DNA of 64,000 nucleotides, from assembly GCA_964613795.1 (NCBI GenBank), contig CAZTJR010000014.1, positions 10,090 to 74,089 of the forward strand. Reading direction: 5' to 3'. The position numbers and the translations under genes were made by a program. The first letter of the stretch is position 1. Every line of letters starts with the position of its first letter. The notes beneath the pieces were generated by a model. It did no database searches. It saw only the letters and a list, made by a program, of their open reading frames with translations, and had not been told where the DNA came from. Positions 24,190 through 32,759 of this stretch are shown in pieces. Origin of the DNA: Chromatocurvus sp964613795 (GTDB taxonomy: Bacteria > Pseudomonadota > Gammaproteobacteria > Pseudomonadales > Halieaceae).

Positions 24190-26007
24190 ATGAGTAAGGG
24201 CAGCATAAGCCCCTCCGGCTGGCACACCTATCGCCGTCTGCTGGTTTACGTGAAGGCGGTCTGGCCGGCGTTCCTGCTCAGTCTCTTCGGTTTCATGCTG
24301 TATGCGCTCACTCAGTCGGCGTTTGCCGGTCTTATGCAGTATCTGCCCAGCGCCTTCGCGACCCTGCCTGCGGAGACAACCGAGTTCGCCGCGTGGGAAC
24401 TGGCTCTCAATCTCGATTCGCCGGAAGGCATCCGGATTTTCCTGCCCGTGGCCCTGTTGATCATTGTCAGCCTGCGCGGCGTCGGCTCCTATCTCGGCGG
24501 CTATTACATCACCTACGTCGCGCGCAGCGTTGTCAATCAGCTGCGGATGGATCTGTTTCGGCATATCAATCTGATGCCGGGCAGCTTTTTCAGCCAGAAC
24601 AATTCCAGTCAGCTGGTCTCCATCATTACTTATAATGTGGAACAGGTCACCTCGGCCGCCTCCAACGCCATCAAGGTGGTGGTTCGTGAGGGGCTGACCG
24701 TGGTGGCTCTCATGACCTATATTTTTTACCTGAACTGGAAACTGTCCCTGCTGTTCCTCGCCGTCGCACCCCTCATCGCCTTGATCATTGGCTTTGCCTC
24801 CGGGCAGTTCAAGAAGTACAGCCGTCGGATACAGACATCCATGGGCGGCATTACCCAGGTCACAACCGAAGCGATTCGCGGATTTCCCGTGGTGCGAAGC
24901 TTTGGCGGTGTGGACTATGAGAATCAACGCTTCAGTGAACGCAGCGGCTATGCACTGAAGCAGGATCTCAAGCTCGCCCGGGTCAATGAGATCAGTACGC
25001 CCGTAATACAGTTCCTGACCTTTGCAGCGGTTGCGGGGCTGTTCTGGCTGGGACTCGATCCGGAACTGCGCGGTGGCATGACGGCCGGTGAGTTTCTCAC
25101 CTATATCACCGCTGCGAGTCTCGTCGCCAAACCACTCAGGCAGCTGAGCAACATCAACGCCGGTATACAGCGGGGGATTGCAGCCAGCGAGAGCATCTTC
25201 GACATCTTCGACCAGCCAGTCGAGCCGAACCGTGGCACACGCATTCTCGAAAGCCCCCATGGACGCATTGAATGCCGGCATCTAAGCTTCCGCTACCAGC
25301 CAGGGGATACGCCCGTACTGCAGGATATCAACCTTGTCATTGAGCCTGGAGAAACCGTGGCCGTTGTCGGGCGTTCCGGCGCCGGCAAATCGACTCTGGC
25401 GTCCCTGGTGGCCGGTGTCACGCCGCCGCCCGCGGAGTGTATTTTCATCGACGATATCGCCCTGGAGGACATCCGACTCGAATCGCTCCGTCGTCACGTG
25501 GCTGTAGTCAACCAGCACACCGTGCTGTTCGAGACAAGCATTGCCGACAATATCGCCTACGGTGAACTGCGTGGCGCCAGTGAAGAAGCAATCCGTCGTG
25601 CCGCAGACGATGCCCATGCCAGTGAGTTCATCGAGCAACTGCCCGAAGGCATGGCAACCCAGGTCAACGAGGACGCCAACGATCTCTCCGGAGGACAGCG
25701 CCAGCGCCTCGCCCTCGCCCGCGCCTTCCTCAAGGACGCCAGAATTCTGGTACTCGACGAGGCCACGTCGGCACTGGATGCCCACTCGGAAAAACTCATC
25801 CAGGAGGCGCTGGCACGTATCAGCGAGGACCGCACGACACTCATCATCGCGCATCGTCTCTCTACCGTAGAGCGCGCGGATCGTATTATCGTGCTGGACG
25901 CCGGGCGTATCGTGGAAATCGGCACACATGCGGAGCTGGTTGCAAACGAGGGTGCCTACGCCGACCTTTACCGACAACAATTCAGCGATGGCGATGCACC
26001 ACGCTGA
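24190..26007 (+). CDS. msbA: lipid A export ATP-binding/permease protein MsbA
   Basis: At 605 residues it has the usual MsbA size: a six-helix membrane domain (about 20-330) and a C-terminal ATPase with GRSGAGKST (Walker A), LSGGQRQR (signature), ILVLDEATS (Walker B) and IAHRLS. The QLRMDLFRHINLMPGSFF segment is typical of MsbA. It flips lipid A-core across the inner membrane. ATG 24190 starts the family similarity; a longer frame upstream is not supported. It opens a plus-strand run of envelope genes that overlap one another, so co-transcription is likely. Confidence 0.88.
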   Translation: MSKGSISPSGWHTYRRLLVYVKAVWPAFLLSLFGFMLYALTQSAFAGLMQYLPSAFATLPAETTEFAAWELALNLDSPEGIRIFLPVALLIIVSLRGVGSYLGGYYITYVARSVVNQLRMDLFRHINLMPGSFFSQNNSSQLVSIITYNVEQVTSAASNAIKVVVREGLTVVALMTYIFYLNWKLSLLFLAVAPLIALIIGFASGQFKKYSRRIQTSMGGITQVTTEAIRGFPVVRSFGGVDYENQRFSERSGYALKQDLKLARVNEISTPVIQFLTFAAVAGLFWLGLDPELRGGMTAGEFLTYITAASLVAKPLRQLSNINAGIQRGIAASESIFDIFDQPVEPNRGTRILESPHGRIECRHLSFRYQPGDTPVLQDINLVIEPGETVAVVGRSGAGKSTLASLVAGVTPPPAECIFIDDIALEDIRLESLRRHVAVVNQHTVLFETSIADNIAYGELRGASEEAIRRAADDAHASEFIEQLPEGMATQVNEDANDLSGGQRQRLALARAFLKDARILVLDEATSALDAHSEKLIQEALARISEDRTTLIIAHRLSTVERADRIIVLDAGRIVEIGTHAELVANEGAYADLYRQQFSDGDAPR

Positions 26008-26956
26008 CCGGCGATACGCCGACACGGCGACTGTGCCCGGGGCGATCACAACCTGGCTGCTGTCAGATGGCAAGCCGGGACACGAAGCCCAGCTCCAGGG
26101 CCTGGGACTGGCGCTGGCGCGGCGGCAGCCGGTGGAGCTCGCCTGGGTAGACGTGGCGAGCCGGCGCGCGGGATGGATGGACCTCCTGCGCGGCCGCTAT
26201 CCAGGTCTGACTGCACCCCACGTACCGACACTCGCCGTTGCCGCCGGCCATGGCACACACCGCCAGCTACTGACACTGGGGCGCGCGAGCGGCTGCGTGA
26301 CCTGTGTACTGATGAAACCGAGCCTTCCCCTGCGCTGGTTCGACGCCGCCATCATACCGCGCCACGACCGGCCGCCGCGGGACCCGCGAGTGCTCGCCAC
26401 TGACGGTGTGCTGAACCCCATCCGCCCGGCGACGACGGTGGATGACAGCCGCGGCCTGATTCTGCTGGGCGGGCCGTCTCGGCATTTCTATTTTCCTGTC
26501 GACGACGTGTGTGACCGGATCGCGTTGCTATGTCAGCGGTTTCCTACAATGCGCTGGATAGCCAGCAGCTCACGCCGAACGCCGGTCGGTACACTGGACA
26601 CTCTGACAGCGAAGGCTGCGAACAACCTTCAGGTAATATCGCACACGGATACGCCGCGGGGATGGGTAGCGCACATGCTCTCACGCTGCGCGCAGGCGTG
26701 GATTACCGAAGATAGCGTTTCCATGGTTTACGAAGCCCTGAGCGCTGGCACCGCAACGGGATTGCTGACATTACCCACGGTACGCGCCGGGCGGCTACAG
26801 CACGGCATAGATAATCTGCGCCATCGCAACATGATCAATCCGCTAGCGCCGATCCTGGCCGGCCAGTCGCCGCAGCGGCCAGCGCAGCCGCTGCAGGAGG
26901 CCGATCGCGCCGCAGACTGGCTGCTGCAGAAACTCTCGAAAAAGGTGCGAACATGA
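25988..26956 (+). CDS. ELM1-family protein (mitochondrial-fission-ELM1-like), LPS-linked
   Basis: The 322-residue protein begins with the family-type WLLSDGKPGHEAQLQGL, and has LLGGPSRHF in the middle and ITEDSVSMVYEAL towards the end. ELM1-family proteins are common in proteobacterial envelope clusters and look like glycosyltransferase-fold (GT-B) proteins; the exact reaction is unknown. It overlaps the msbA end by 20 bp; ATG 25994 is an equally possible start. The position after msbA and before a glycosyltransferase suggests work on LPS core. Confidence 0.8.
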   Translation: MAMHHADRRYADTATVPGAITTWLLSDGKPGHEAQLQGLGLALARRQPVELAWVDVASRRAGWMDLLRGRYPGLTAPHVPTLAVAAGHGTHRQLLTLGRASGCVTCVLMKPSLPLRWFDAAIIPRHDRPPRDPRVLATDGVLNPIRPATTVDDSRGLILLGGPSRHFYFPVDDVCDRIALLCQRFPTMRWIASSSRRTPVGTLDTLTAKAANNLQVISHTDTPRGWVAHMLSRCAQAWITEDSVSMVYEALSAGTATGLLTLPTVRAGRLQHGIDNLRHRNMINPLAPILAGQSPQRPAQPLQEADRAADWLLQKLSKKVRT

Positions 26957-28080
26957 AGGTTCTTCAGGTTCTGCCCGCGCTGAACAGCGGAGGCGTAGAA
27001 CGCGGCACGCTGGAAATGGGCGCCGCACTGGTCAAGGCCGGCCATGAATCCTGGGTGATCTCAGCTGGCGGTCAGCTGGTGTCGCGCCTCGAGCGCCAGG
27101 GATCGACGCATGTGCAGTGGTCGCTCGGCAACAAATCCCCGCTGTGTGTGCTGCAGGTGCCAAGACTCCGGCGCTGGCTGGCGCGTCAGCACTTCGACAT
27201 AGTCCACCTGCGCTCGCGTATGCCAGCCTGGCTGGTCTGGCTTGCCTGGCGCGGCATGCCTGCTTCAACACGGCCACACCTTGTGACCACTGTGCACGGC
27301 CTGCACTCGGTCAGCCGCTACAGCGCCATCGTGACCTGTGGCGAGCGCGTCATTGTCGTTTCGGAATCAGTGCGGCGTTATGTCACGGAAAACTACCCTG
27401 ACTGCGACCCCGCGAAGCTTCGGCTGGTATATCGCGGCATCAACCCCGCGCAGTTCCCGCCCGGTTACCGGCCGCCGGAAAACTGGCTGCGCGGTTGGTA
27501 TCGACAATATCCACAGCTGCTTGAGCACGACGTGATAACGCTGCCAGGACGGCTGACACGCCTGAAGAATCACACTGACTTTCTGCACATACTTGCGGGA
27601 CTGCGCGCCCGTGGCCGCAGCGTGAAAGGGCTGATCGTAGGCGAAGAAGACCCCAGACACCGGGCATACGCGCGGGAAATCCATGGCCTGGCGACGGACA
27701 TGGGCTTGTCTGATCACGTACTGTTTACAGGGCAGAGAAACGATATGCGCGAAATCTACGCCATGTCCAGCGTCGTCCTGTCCCTGTCGAACCGGCCGGA
27801 GTCTTTCGGTCGCACGGTGCTCGAGCCGTTGAGCATGCAGGTACCGGTGGTCGCCTACGATCATGGGGGCGTCGGCGAGGTAATGCAGGCGCTGTTCCCC
27901 GAGGGCGCGGTGCCCTGCGGTGCCACTGACGAGGCCGTCGAAAAGGTCGATGCCGCGTTGCGGCAGACGCTCCCGCCGCCGCGCGCCAACAGCACGTTTC
28001 TGCTCTCGCGCATGTGTGACGACACGCTCGCGGTTTACGGTGAGTTGCTGGAAAACCAGGGCGGCATGACCGAAAACTAA
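26953..28080 (+). CDS. GT4-type glycosyltransferase
   Basis: The 375-residue protein has a GT-B fold: an N-terminal LPALNSGGVERGTLEM loop, and in the C-terminal half LPGRLTRLKNH, then NRPESFGRTVLEPLSMQVPVVAYDHGGVGEV, the donor-binding ExxxxxE-type segment. It transfers a sugar from a nucleotide donor, probably to LPS core given the neighbours. The ATG overlaps the previous stop by 4 bp and the next gene by 1 bp. Donor and acceptor are not readable. Confidence 0.88.
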   Translation: MKVLQVLPALNSGGVERGTLEMGAALVKAGHESWVISAGGQLVSRLERQGSTHVQWSLGNKSPLCVLQVPRLRRWLARQHFDIVHLRSRMPAWLVWLAWRGMPASTRPHLVTTVHGLHSVSRYSAIVTCGERVIVVSESVRRYVTENYPDCDPAKLRLVYRGINPAQFPPGYRPPENWLRGWYRQYPQLLEHDVITLPGRLTRLKNHTDFLHILAGLRARGRSVKGLIVGEEDPRHRAYAREIHGLATDMGLSDHVLFTGQRNDMREIYAMSSVVLSLSNRPESFGRTVLEPLSMQVPVVAYDHGGVGEVMQALFPEGAVPCGATDEAVEKVDAALRQTLPPPRANSTFLLSRMCDDTLAVYGELLENQGGMTEN

Positions 28081-28745
28081 TGCAGCGGATATTGCTAAAC
28101 GGTGAGGAACCCTTATTTATCGGCGGTACACGCCAGGTTTTCCAGCATCCAGGCTACGCCGACAGATGTATCAAGGTGCTGCGTTCAGACCGCACCGGCG
28201 CGGCGCGGCGAGCACAGAAACGAGGCTGGAAGCAGCTGCTGCCGGTCTCAGCCTTCGATGACCAGATCAAGGAAATACGTGCCTACCGGCAGCTTGTGGC
28301 ATCCACGCCCGATCTGACCCCGGTATGGCAGCACGTTCCTGAATTCTTCGGAACGGTGACCACAGACTGCGGCCTCGGTATCGTAACGCGGCTGTACCGC
28401 AACCACGACGGCAGCTGGCCGCGCAACCTGGAGCAACGGCTGCCGAGCGGACTGACACCGGCGCTGTGTGATGGGATAAAGACTTTCGCCGCAGTCATGG
28501 AACGACACCGCGTATTGACCCGCGACCTTCTGCCACACAACATGATTGCAGTCGAGCAGGCCGACGACAGCATACAGGTGCTGGTGGTCGACGGCATTGG
28601 CAGCGCAGACTTCATCCCGCTCGCCGCCCGCTCGCAGCGCGTCGCACGCGCCAAGGTTCGACGCAAGCTGAAGCGGCTGGAGGGTCGTATTCGCATGCTG
28701 CTACCCCTTTGCGATCAGGAGAAGATCCAGCTGTGCAATTTCTGA
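28080..28745 (+). CDS. YrbL/PhoP-regulatory-network family protein (Kdo/LPS kinase-like)
   Basis: The 221-residue protein has the YrbL-like kinase fold pattern: a Gly-rich start (FIGGTRQVF), a Lys in CIKVLR, and a catalytic-loop-like RDLLPHNM followed by VVDGIGS in place of DFG. LPS core kinases of this fold phosphorylate Kdo or heptose. The ATG shares a base with the previous stop (TAATG). It overlaps the methyltransferase gene by 13 bp. I infer phosphorylation of LPS inner core; YrbL itself has no assigned substrate. Confidence 0.75.
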   Translation: MQRILLNGEEPLFIGGTRQVFQHPGYADRCIKVLRSDRTGAARRAQKRGWKQLLPVSAFDDQIKEIRAYRQLVASTPDLTPVWQHVPEFFGTVTTDCGLGIVTRLYRNHDGSWPRNLEQRLPSGLTPALCDGIKTFAAVMERHRVLTRDLLPHNMIAVEQADDSIQVLVVDGIGSADFIPLAARSQRVARAKVRRKLKRLEGRIRMLLPLCDQEKIQLCNF

Positions 28746-29479
28746 AACCGGTGGAAGTTCGCCTGCGCCAGTGGCGCAACCGCATGGCACCCTGGCGCTA
28801 CCGGGGCAGCGCCGTACACTGCCCGGTATGCGAGACTGACTTCAGTCGTTTCCTGCCGGCGGGAACCGGCGCGCGCTATCGCGAAAATGCCGTATGCCCT
28901 CTGTGCCGGGCACGCGAGCGCGACCGTCTGACCTGGCTATTCCTGCAGCGCAACCCGCAGCTTTTTGATAAACCGCTGCGATTGCTGCACCTTGCGCCGG
29001 AACCGCGCCTGGCAGACTTTTTTCAGCGGCGGGCCGCTGATGGCTATGTCAGCGCCGATCTGATGCGGCGTGATGTCGATCTGCGACTGGACGTCGCTGC
29101 GCTGCCGCTACCGGATAGCTGCCTCGATGCGATCTACTGCAGCCATGTTCTGCAGGATGTGCCCAATGATCGCGCAGCCCTTGCCGAATTCCACCGCACA
29201 CTGCGTCCCGGGGGATGGGCGATTCTCAACGTTCCACTGCATGCCGAGGCCACCTGCGAGAATGATCGCCCGGATAATGTCCGGGCGCGCTTCGACAGCC
29301 GCCCGCACGAGCACCTCAGGCAGTACGGTCACGATTATCTGCAGCGACTCGAGGAAGCCGGATTCACCGCCAGTGTCACGCGGCCGGACGAACTCGAGCC
29401 GGACGCCGCACAGCGCAGTCGCCTGGGCATCAACGGTTCCCGCACCGGTTACCTGCACAGCGTGGTCAAACCCGGCTGA
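28733..29479 (+). CDS. class I SAM-dependent methyltransferase with N-terminal Cys4 zinc site
   Basis: The 248-residue protein opens with two Cys-x-x-Cys pairs (CPVC and CPLC, about residues 31 and 55), likely one zinc site. A methyltransferase domain follows (LLHLAPEPRLADFF, DVAALPLPDSCLDAIYCSHVLQDV, LRPGGWAILNV). The GTG at 28733, with AGGAG upstream inside the kinase gene, is chosen as start. It closes the plus-strand envelope unit. The substrate is likely a glycan or a lipid; this is inferred only from neighbours. Confidence 0.8.
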   Translation: MQFLKPVEVRLRQWRNRMAPWRYRGSAVHCPVCETDFSRFLPAGTGARYRENAVCPLCRARERDRLTWLFLQRNPQLFDKPLRLLHLAPEPRLADFFQRRAADGYVSADLMRRDVDLRLDVAALPLPDSCLDAIYCSHVLQDVPNDRAALAEFHRTLRPGGWAILNVPLHAEATCENDRPDNVRARFDSRPHEHLRQYGHDYLQRLEEAGFTASVTRPDELEPDAAQRSRLGINGSRTGYLHSVVKPG

Positions 29480-29488
29480 GGTGAATGA

Positions 29489-30187
29489 TCACCGTCCTTC
29501 GAAGCGATAGTTCATCAATGCGATCTCGCGGCGAAACAGCGCCTCCACACGTGCCCGCGATTCGTCATCGTAATAGGTGGGCCATGGCCTGCGGTCAATC
29601 GCGATACCGGTTTTTTCACCCGGCAGCACCGCTGGAACGGGAAGTCCGGTGCGTGAGCCCACTTCGCGCAGTGCCGACGCGAGATCCCGATATTCGAAAA
29701 CACGATCCACCAGCACCTGATCACCCGACATATACAGATCCGCATCCAGCGGCAGTTTATGAGGTTTACCCATCAGCCAGGATTTGAAGGAGGGCATGGA
29801 CCGCGACTGCCCGTCGCGCTTCCACAAATAGTAGGACACGAGCTTGTCCCAGGGATTGCGCTCTACGCAGAAAGTAAAGTAAGACTGCCAGATGCCCTCT
29901 CCTACCAGCTGACGTACACGCCATGCCGGCATGTGCTCATAAAAATACGCGCCGAGGCGTGGCGAATGCCGAGACATCAGCTTACGTACCCAGCGGTGAC
30001 GCCCATAGGCACGCCCGACTCGCGTATTGGGGAGATAATTGCGCGGAACACCCGAGTGCAGGTTGGTCTCCATGTGCGAAACAACATCCTCTTTTGCGCA
30101 GAGAGGACCAAGACCCATTTCCAGACTGCTGCCCGCGGTTTTGTGCGTCTTGATAAAAATGAAGCGGTAACGATGACTGATGATCAT
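29489..30187 (-). CDS. sulfotransferase-family protein
   Basis: The 232-residue protein carries the PAPS-binding loop FIKTHKTAGSSLE near the N-terminus and the 3'-phosphate motif VERNPWDKLVSYY near residue 108, as in carbohydrate sulfotransferases. It should transfer sulfate from PAPS to a hydroxyl on a sugar or a lipid. It starts 4 bp after the deacetylase stop. Genes for sulfate activation are not in the window. A sulfated surface polysaccharide or LPS is the simplest reading. Confidence 0.8.
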   Translation of the reverse strand: MIISHRYRFIFIKTHKTAGSSLEMGLGPLCAKEDVVSHMETNLHSGVPRNYLPNTRVGRAYGRHRWVRKLMSRHSPRLGAYFYEHMPAWRVRQLVGEGIWQSYFTFCVERNPWDKLVSYYLWKRDGQSRSMPSFKSWLMGKPHKLPLDADLYMSGDQVLVDRVFEYRDLASALREVGSRTGLPVPAVLPGEKTGIAIDRRPWPTYYDDESRARVEALFRREIALMNYRFEGR

Positions 30188-30191
30188 CTGG

Positions 30192-31016
30192 CTATGTCCA
30201 GGTCCGCCAGCCCATCCGCATGCCGAGGCGGAAGGTGAGCTGCCCCTTTTTACCGGGTACCTTGACACGCTTCAGTTCAAAGCGCTCGGCCTGGAGATCA
30301 CGGCTGATCCCGGAACGCGTTGTCACGGCGCCCAGAAAAGCGGCATCGCGGACCAGCGACACATCCATGCTGTCATAAATACCGAAAGGATAGGCGTAGG
30401 TTTGCAGCGGTACGCCAAAACGCGCTTCCAGCGCTGACTTGCTGTCTTCGATTTCCGCACGGCGCATCAAGGGATCCAGCTTGCTGAAATCGGCATGGGT
30501 CGCGCTGTGCCCTCCCAGCTCAAAGCACCCGGATGCCAGCAGCGTCTCTACTTCGCCATCCGTCAGCTTCGGCTCGCGTGCCAGCTCGCCCTCGTCGTGA
30601 TGCTGCTTCTTCTTAACCGACCAGTCGTTATCATGGCGGTGCTGCACCAGATAGAGCGTGGCCACCGCACCGTAGCGCTGAAGAATCGGCAATGCATTAT
30701 GCAGGTTGTCCGCGTAGCCATCATCAAAGGTGATAACGCAGATCTTTTCGGATAGGGGCTGGTGCACGGAATCCGTCGACAACACATCGGACAGGAAGCG
30801 GAACTGCCAGCCATGACGACTAAGCCAGGCGAGCTGACGCTCGAACTGCTGTGGGGATACGCGCAGTCCGTTGAAACGCGCACCCGGGACCGGATCGCAG
30901 ATCATGTGGTACATGAGAATCCGCGGCAATGTTATCGGCACTGCCGGCTTCCACCAGGGATAGCGGAGGGACGCTATCAGTGCCAGCAGTAATATGGAAA
31001 CTATCGCGATCGTCAT
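30192..31016 (-). CDS. polysaccharide deacetylase (NodB-type), membrane-anchored
   Basis: The 274-residue protein has an N-terminal anchor (residues 2-15) and NodB motifs: VITFDDGYADN with the catalytic and metal Asp, and GGHSATHADF with metal His residues. It removes acetyl groups from an envelope glycan, facing the periplasm. ATG 31016 directly precedes the anchor; the upstream frame extension is not needed. It sits 46 bp after the acyltransferase and 4 bp before the sulfotransferase. Confidence 0.85.
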   Translation of the reverse strand: MTIAIVSILLLALIASLRYPWWKPAVPITLPRILMYHMICDPVPGARFNGLRVSPQQFERQLAWLSRHGWQFRFLSDVLSTDSVHQPLSEKICVITFDDGYADNLHNALPILQRYGAVATLYLVQHRHDNDWSVKKKQHHDEGELAREPKLTDGEVETLLASGCFELGGHSATHADFSKLDPLMRRAEIEDSKSALEARFGVPLQTYAYPFGIYDSMDVSLVRDAAFLGAVTTRSGISRDLQAERFELKRVKVPGKKGQLTFRLGMRMGWRTWT

Positions 31017-31062
31017 CAACAGGGAATACCCTCGTCCCGGCAGCCAACATGGCGCAAGCGTA

Positions 31063-31902
31063 TCATAGGGCTTTACGTCGCCAGCGCCGGCTGCTCCAGA
31101 GATAGGTCTCTGGCTGCTCCCGGATGCACCGCTCTGCGAGGGCGATGTAGCGCTCGGTGATCGCATTTTCCCCGCAGTCGTGCGGTGGCATCGACAGGCT
31201 GTGAAAGATGGCCTCGTAGTGCCCCCTGCCGAGGCGGCGGCACTGGATGAAAATCACCGGCGCATCAACCGTGCGCGCCATTTGGTCCGCGCCGCGATAA
31301 AAAGTCGCTTCTCTGCCGAGAAATTGCGTGCGGTAGCCGTGTCGTGACGCTGACTGATCGGCGACCAGGGCATACGCGATACTGCGGTGACGGTTGCGCA
31401 AGACTGACCTGAACGCCCGCTGCATGGGCAGCGGGCTACTGCCAAAGCGGCTGCGCATGGCAACGGCGAACGCGTCCCAGCGGGCGCTGTGCAGCGGTTT
31501 GTAGACGGCGTGAATCGGGGTGTCCAGCGACAGGGTCGCAGCATGCAGCATCCACTCCCAGTTACCCTGGTGTATCGCCAACACGAGCATTGGCGCTCCC
31601 CGGTCGCGGATTGCCGCGTCGAAAAGCTGAGGATTGCGCAGCGTTACGCGGGAAGTGAACGCAGAGCGCGGCAAGGCGCTCGCGGCGATGACTTCTAGCA
31701 CCAGATCGGCAAGGTAGCGGTAAAAGGCTCGCTCGATGCGCCGCTGCGCCGCTGCCGACCGGTCGGGTAACGCCGCAGCAATATTTTCACGCACCACCCG
31801 ACGCCGATAGCGAACTACGCGGTAAAGCAGAAAGGACAGACCACCGGACAGCAGGTAAAGCGCGCGTAAGGGCACGCGGGCAAGCAGATGAATGATTGGC
31901 AT
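31063..31902 (-). CDS. LpxL/HtrB-family lysophospholipid (lipid A) acyltransferase
   Basis: The 279-residue protein has an N-terminal membrane segment and the acyltransferase box LAIHQGNWEWM with catalytic His and Glu, followed by VADQS and a later VIFIQC, as in late acyltransferases of lipid A. It is slightly shorter than E. coli LpxL (306). It adds a secondary acyl chain to lipid A, or acylates a related lipid. ATG 31902 is chosen at the start of similarity. It heads the minus-strand unit with the deacetylase and sulfotransferase. Confidence 0.85.
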   Translation of the reverse strand: MPIIHLLARVPLRALYLLSGGLSFLLYRVVRYRRRVVRENIAAALPDRSAAAQRRIERAFYRYLADLVLEVIAASALPRSAFTSRVTLRNPQLFDAAIRDRGAPMLVLAIHQGNWEWMLHAATLSLDTPIHAVYKPLHSARWDAFAVAMRSRFGSSPLPMQRAFRSVLRNRHRSIAYALVADQSASRHGYRTQFLGREATFYRGADQMARTVDAPVIFIQCRRLGRGHYEAIFHSLSMPPHDCGENAITERYIALAERCIREQPETYLWSSRRWRRKAL

Positions 31903-32009
31903 TGTGTCGCTTTCTTGTCCCGTAACCACAGGGCTGCAAAGTATAACGGCTCTGTCCATGGTATTCTGCGAGACTTGACAGGCTACCGAGACCGTTCTGG
32001 AGAAAGGCC

Positions 32010-32753
32010 ATGCAGCTGGCATTATCAACCTGGTGCGATATCGAAGACTATCTTCGCAGCAGCGCGGCACTTGTCGTACCCATTGGCTCCATGGAACAGC
32101 ATGGCCCCACCGGCCTGATAGGAACAGATTCGCTGTGTCCCGAAACCATCGCCCAGCGCGCAGGCGAGCGCGGTCAATTCCTCGTTGGTCCGACCTTTAA
32201 CGTTGGCTGCGCGCAGCATCATCTCGGGTTTCCCGGCACCGTCACCCTGCGCCCGTCGACCATGATTGCCGCGCTTGACGACTGGTGCGCATCCCTCTCC
32301 CGACACGGGTTCCGGCGCATCTACTTCCTCAATGGACACGGCGGCAATACAGCGACGCTGCATGCTGCCTTCGCCGAAATCTATGCGCGGCGAAGCCTGA
32401 ATCAGACCGCGGAGGACAGGCCCATGACCTTACTCGCACGAAATTGGTGGGAACTTCCCGCGGTGATGGAAACCTGCCGGCAGCTGCATCCCAGCAACGA
32501 TGGCATGCATGCCACCGCTTCGGAAATTGCCGTGACATGGGCGGCTTATCCAGAGCAAAAGCGCACACGCAGACTGCAGCCAAAAGTAGCACCCACGAAT
32601 ACTTTCACCGACGCCCACCATTACCGGGAAAACTTTCCCGACGGTCGCATTGGCTCTGATCCCTCTCAGGCGACAGCCGAGAACGGAGAGAAAATCATTG
32701 CCGCCGCAGTAGATGCGCTGATCAGCGACTTCCGGCGCTTCGAGACCAGCTGA
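32010..32753 (+). CDS. creatininase-family protein
   Basis: The 247-residue protein has the family metal-ligand pattern: Glu29, His31 and Asp40 within GSMEQHGPTGLIGTD, FLNGHGGN near residue 108, and ATASEIA with a further Glu. Members hydrolyse cyclic amides (creatinine) or act in pterin and F420-type biosynthesis (MftE). GGAGAAAGG precedes the ATG. It diverges from the acyltransferase gene across 107 bp. The substrate is unknown. Confidence 0.85.
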   Translation: MQLALSTWCDIEDYLRSSAALVVPIGSMEQHGPTGLIGTDSLCPETIAQRAGERGQFLVGPTFNVGCAQHHLGFPGTVTLRPSTMIAALDDWCASLSRHGFRRIYFLNGHGGNTATLHAAFAEIYARRSLNQTAEDRPMTLLARNWWELPAVMETCRQLHPSNDGMHATASEIAVTWAAYPEQKRTRRLQPKVAPTNTFTDAHHYRENFPDGRIGSDPSQATAENGEKIIAAAVDALISDFRRFETS

Positions 32754-32759
32754 TCACCG

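Noticed and set aside
24136..25281. Minus-strand open frame of 381 codons
   Set aside because: Antisense to msbA, whose motifs are complete.
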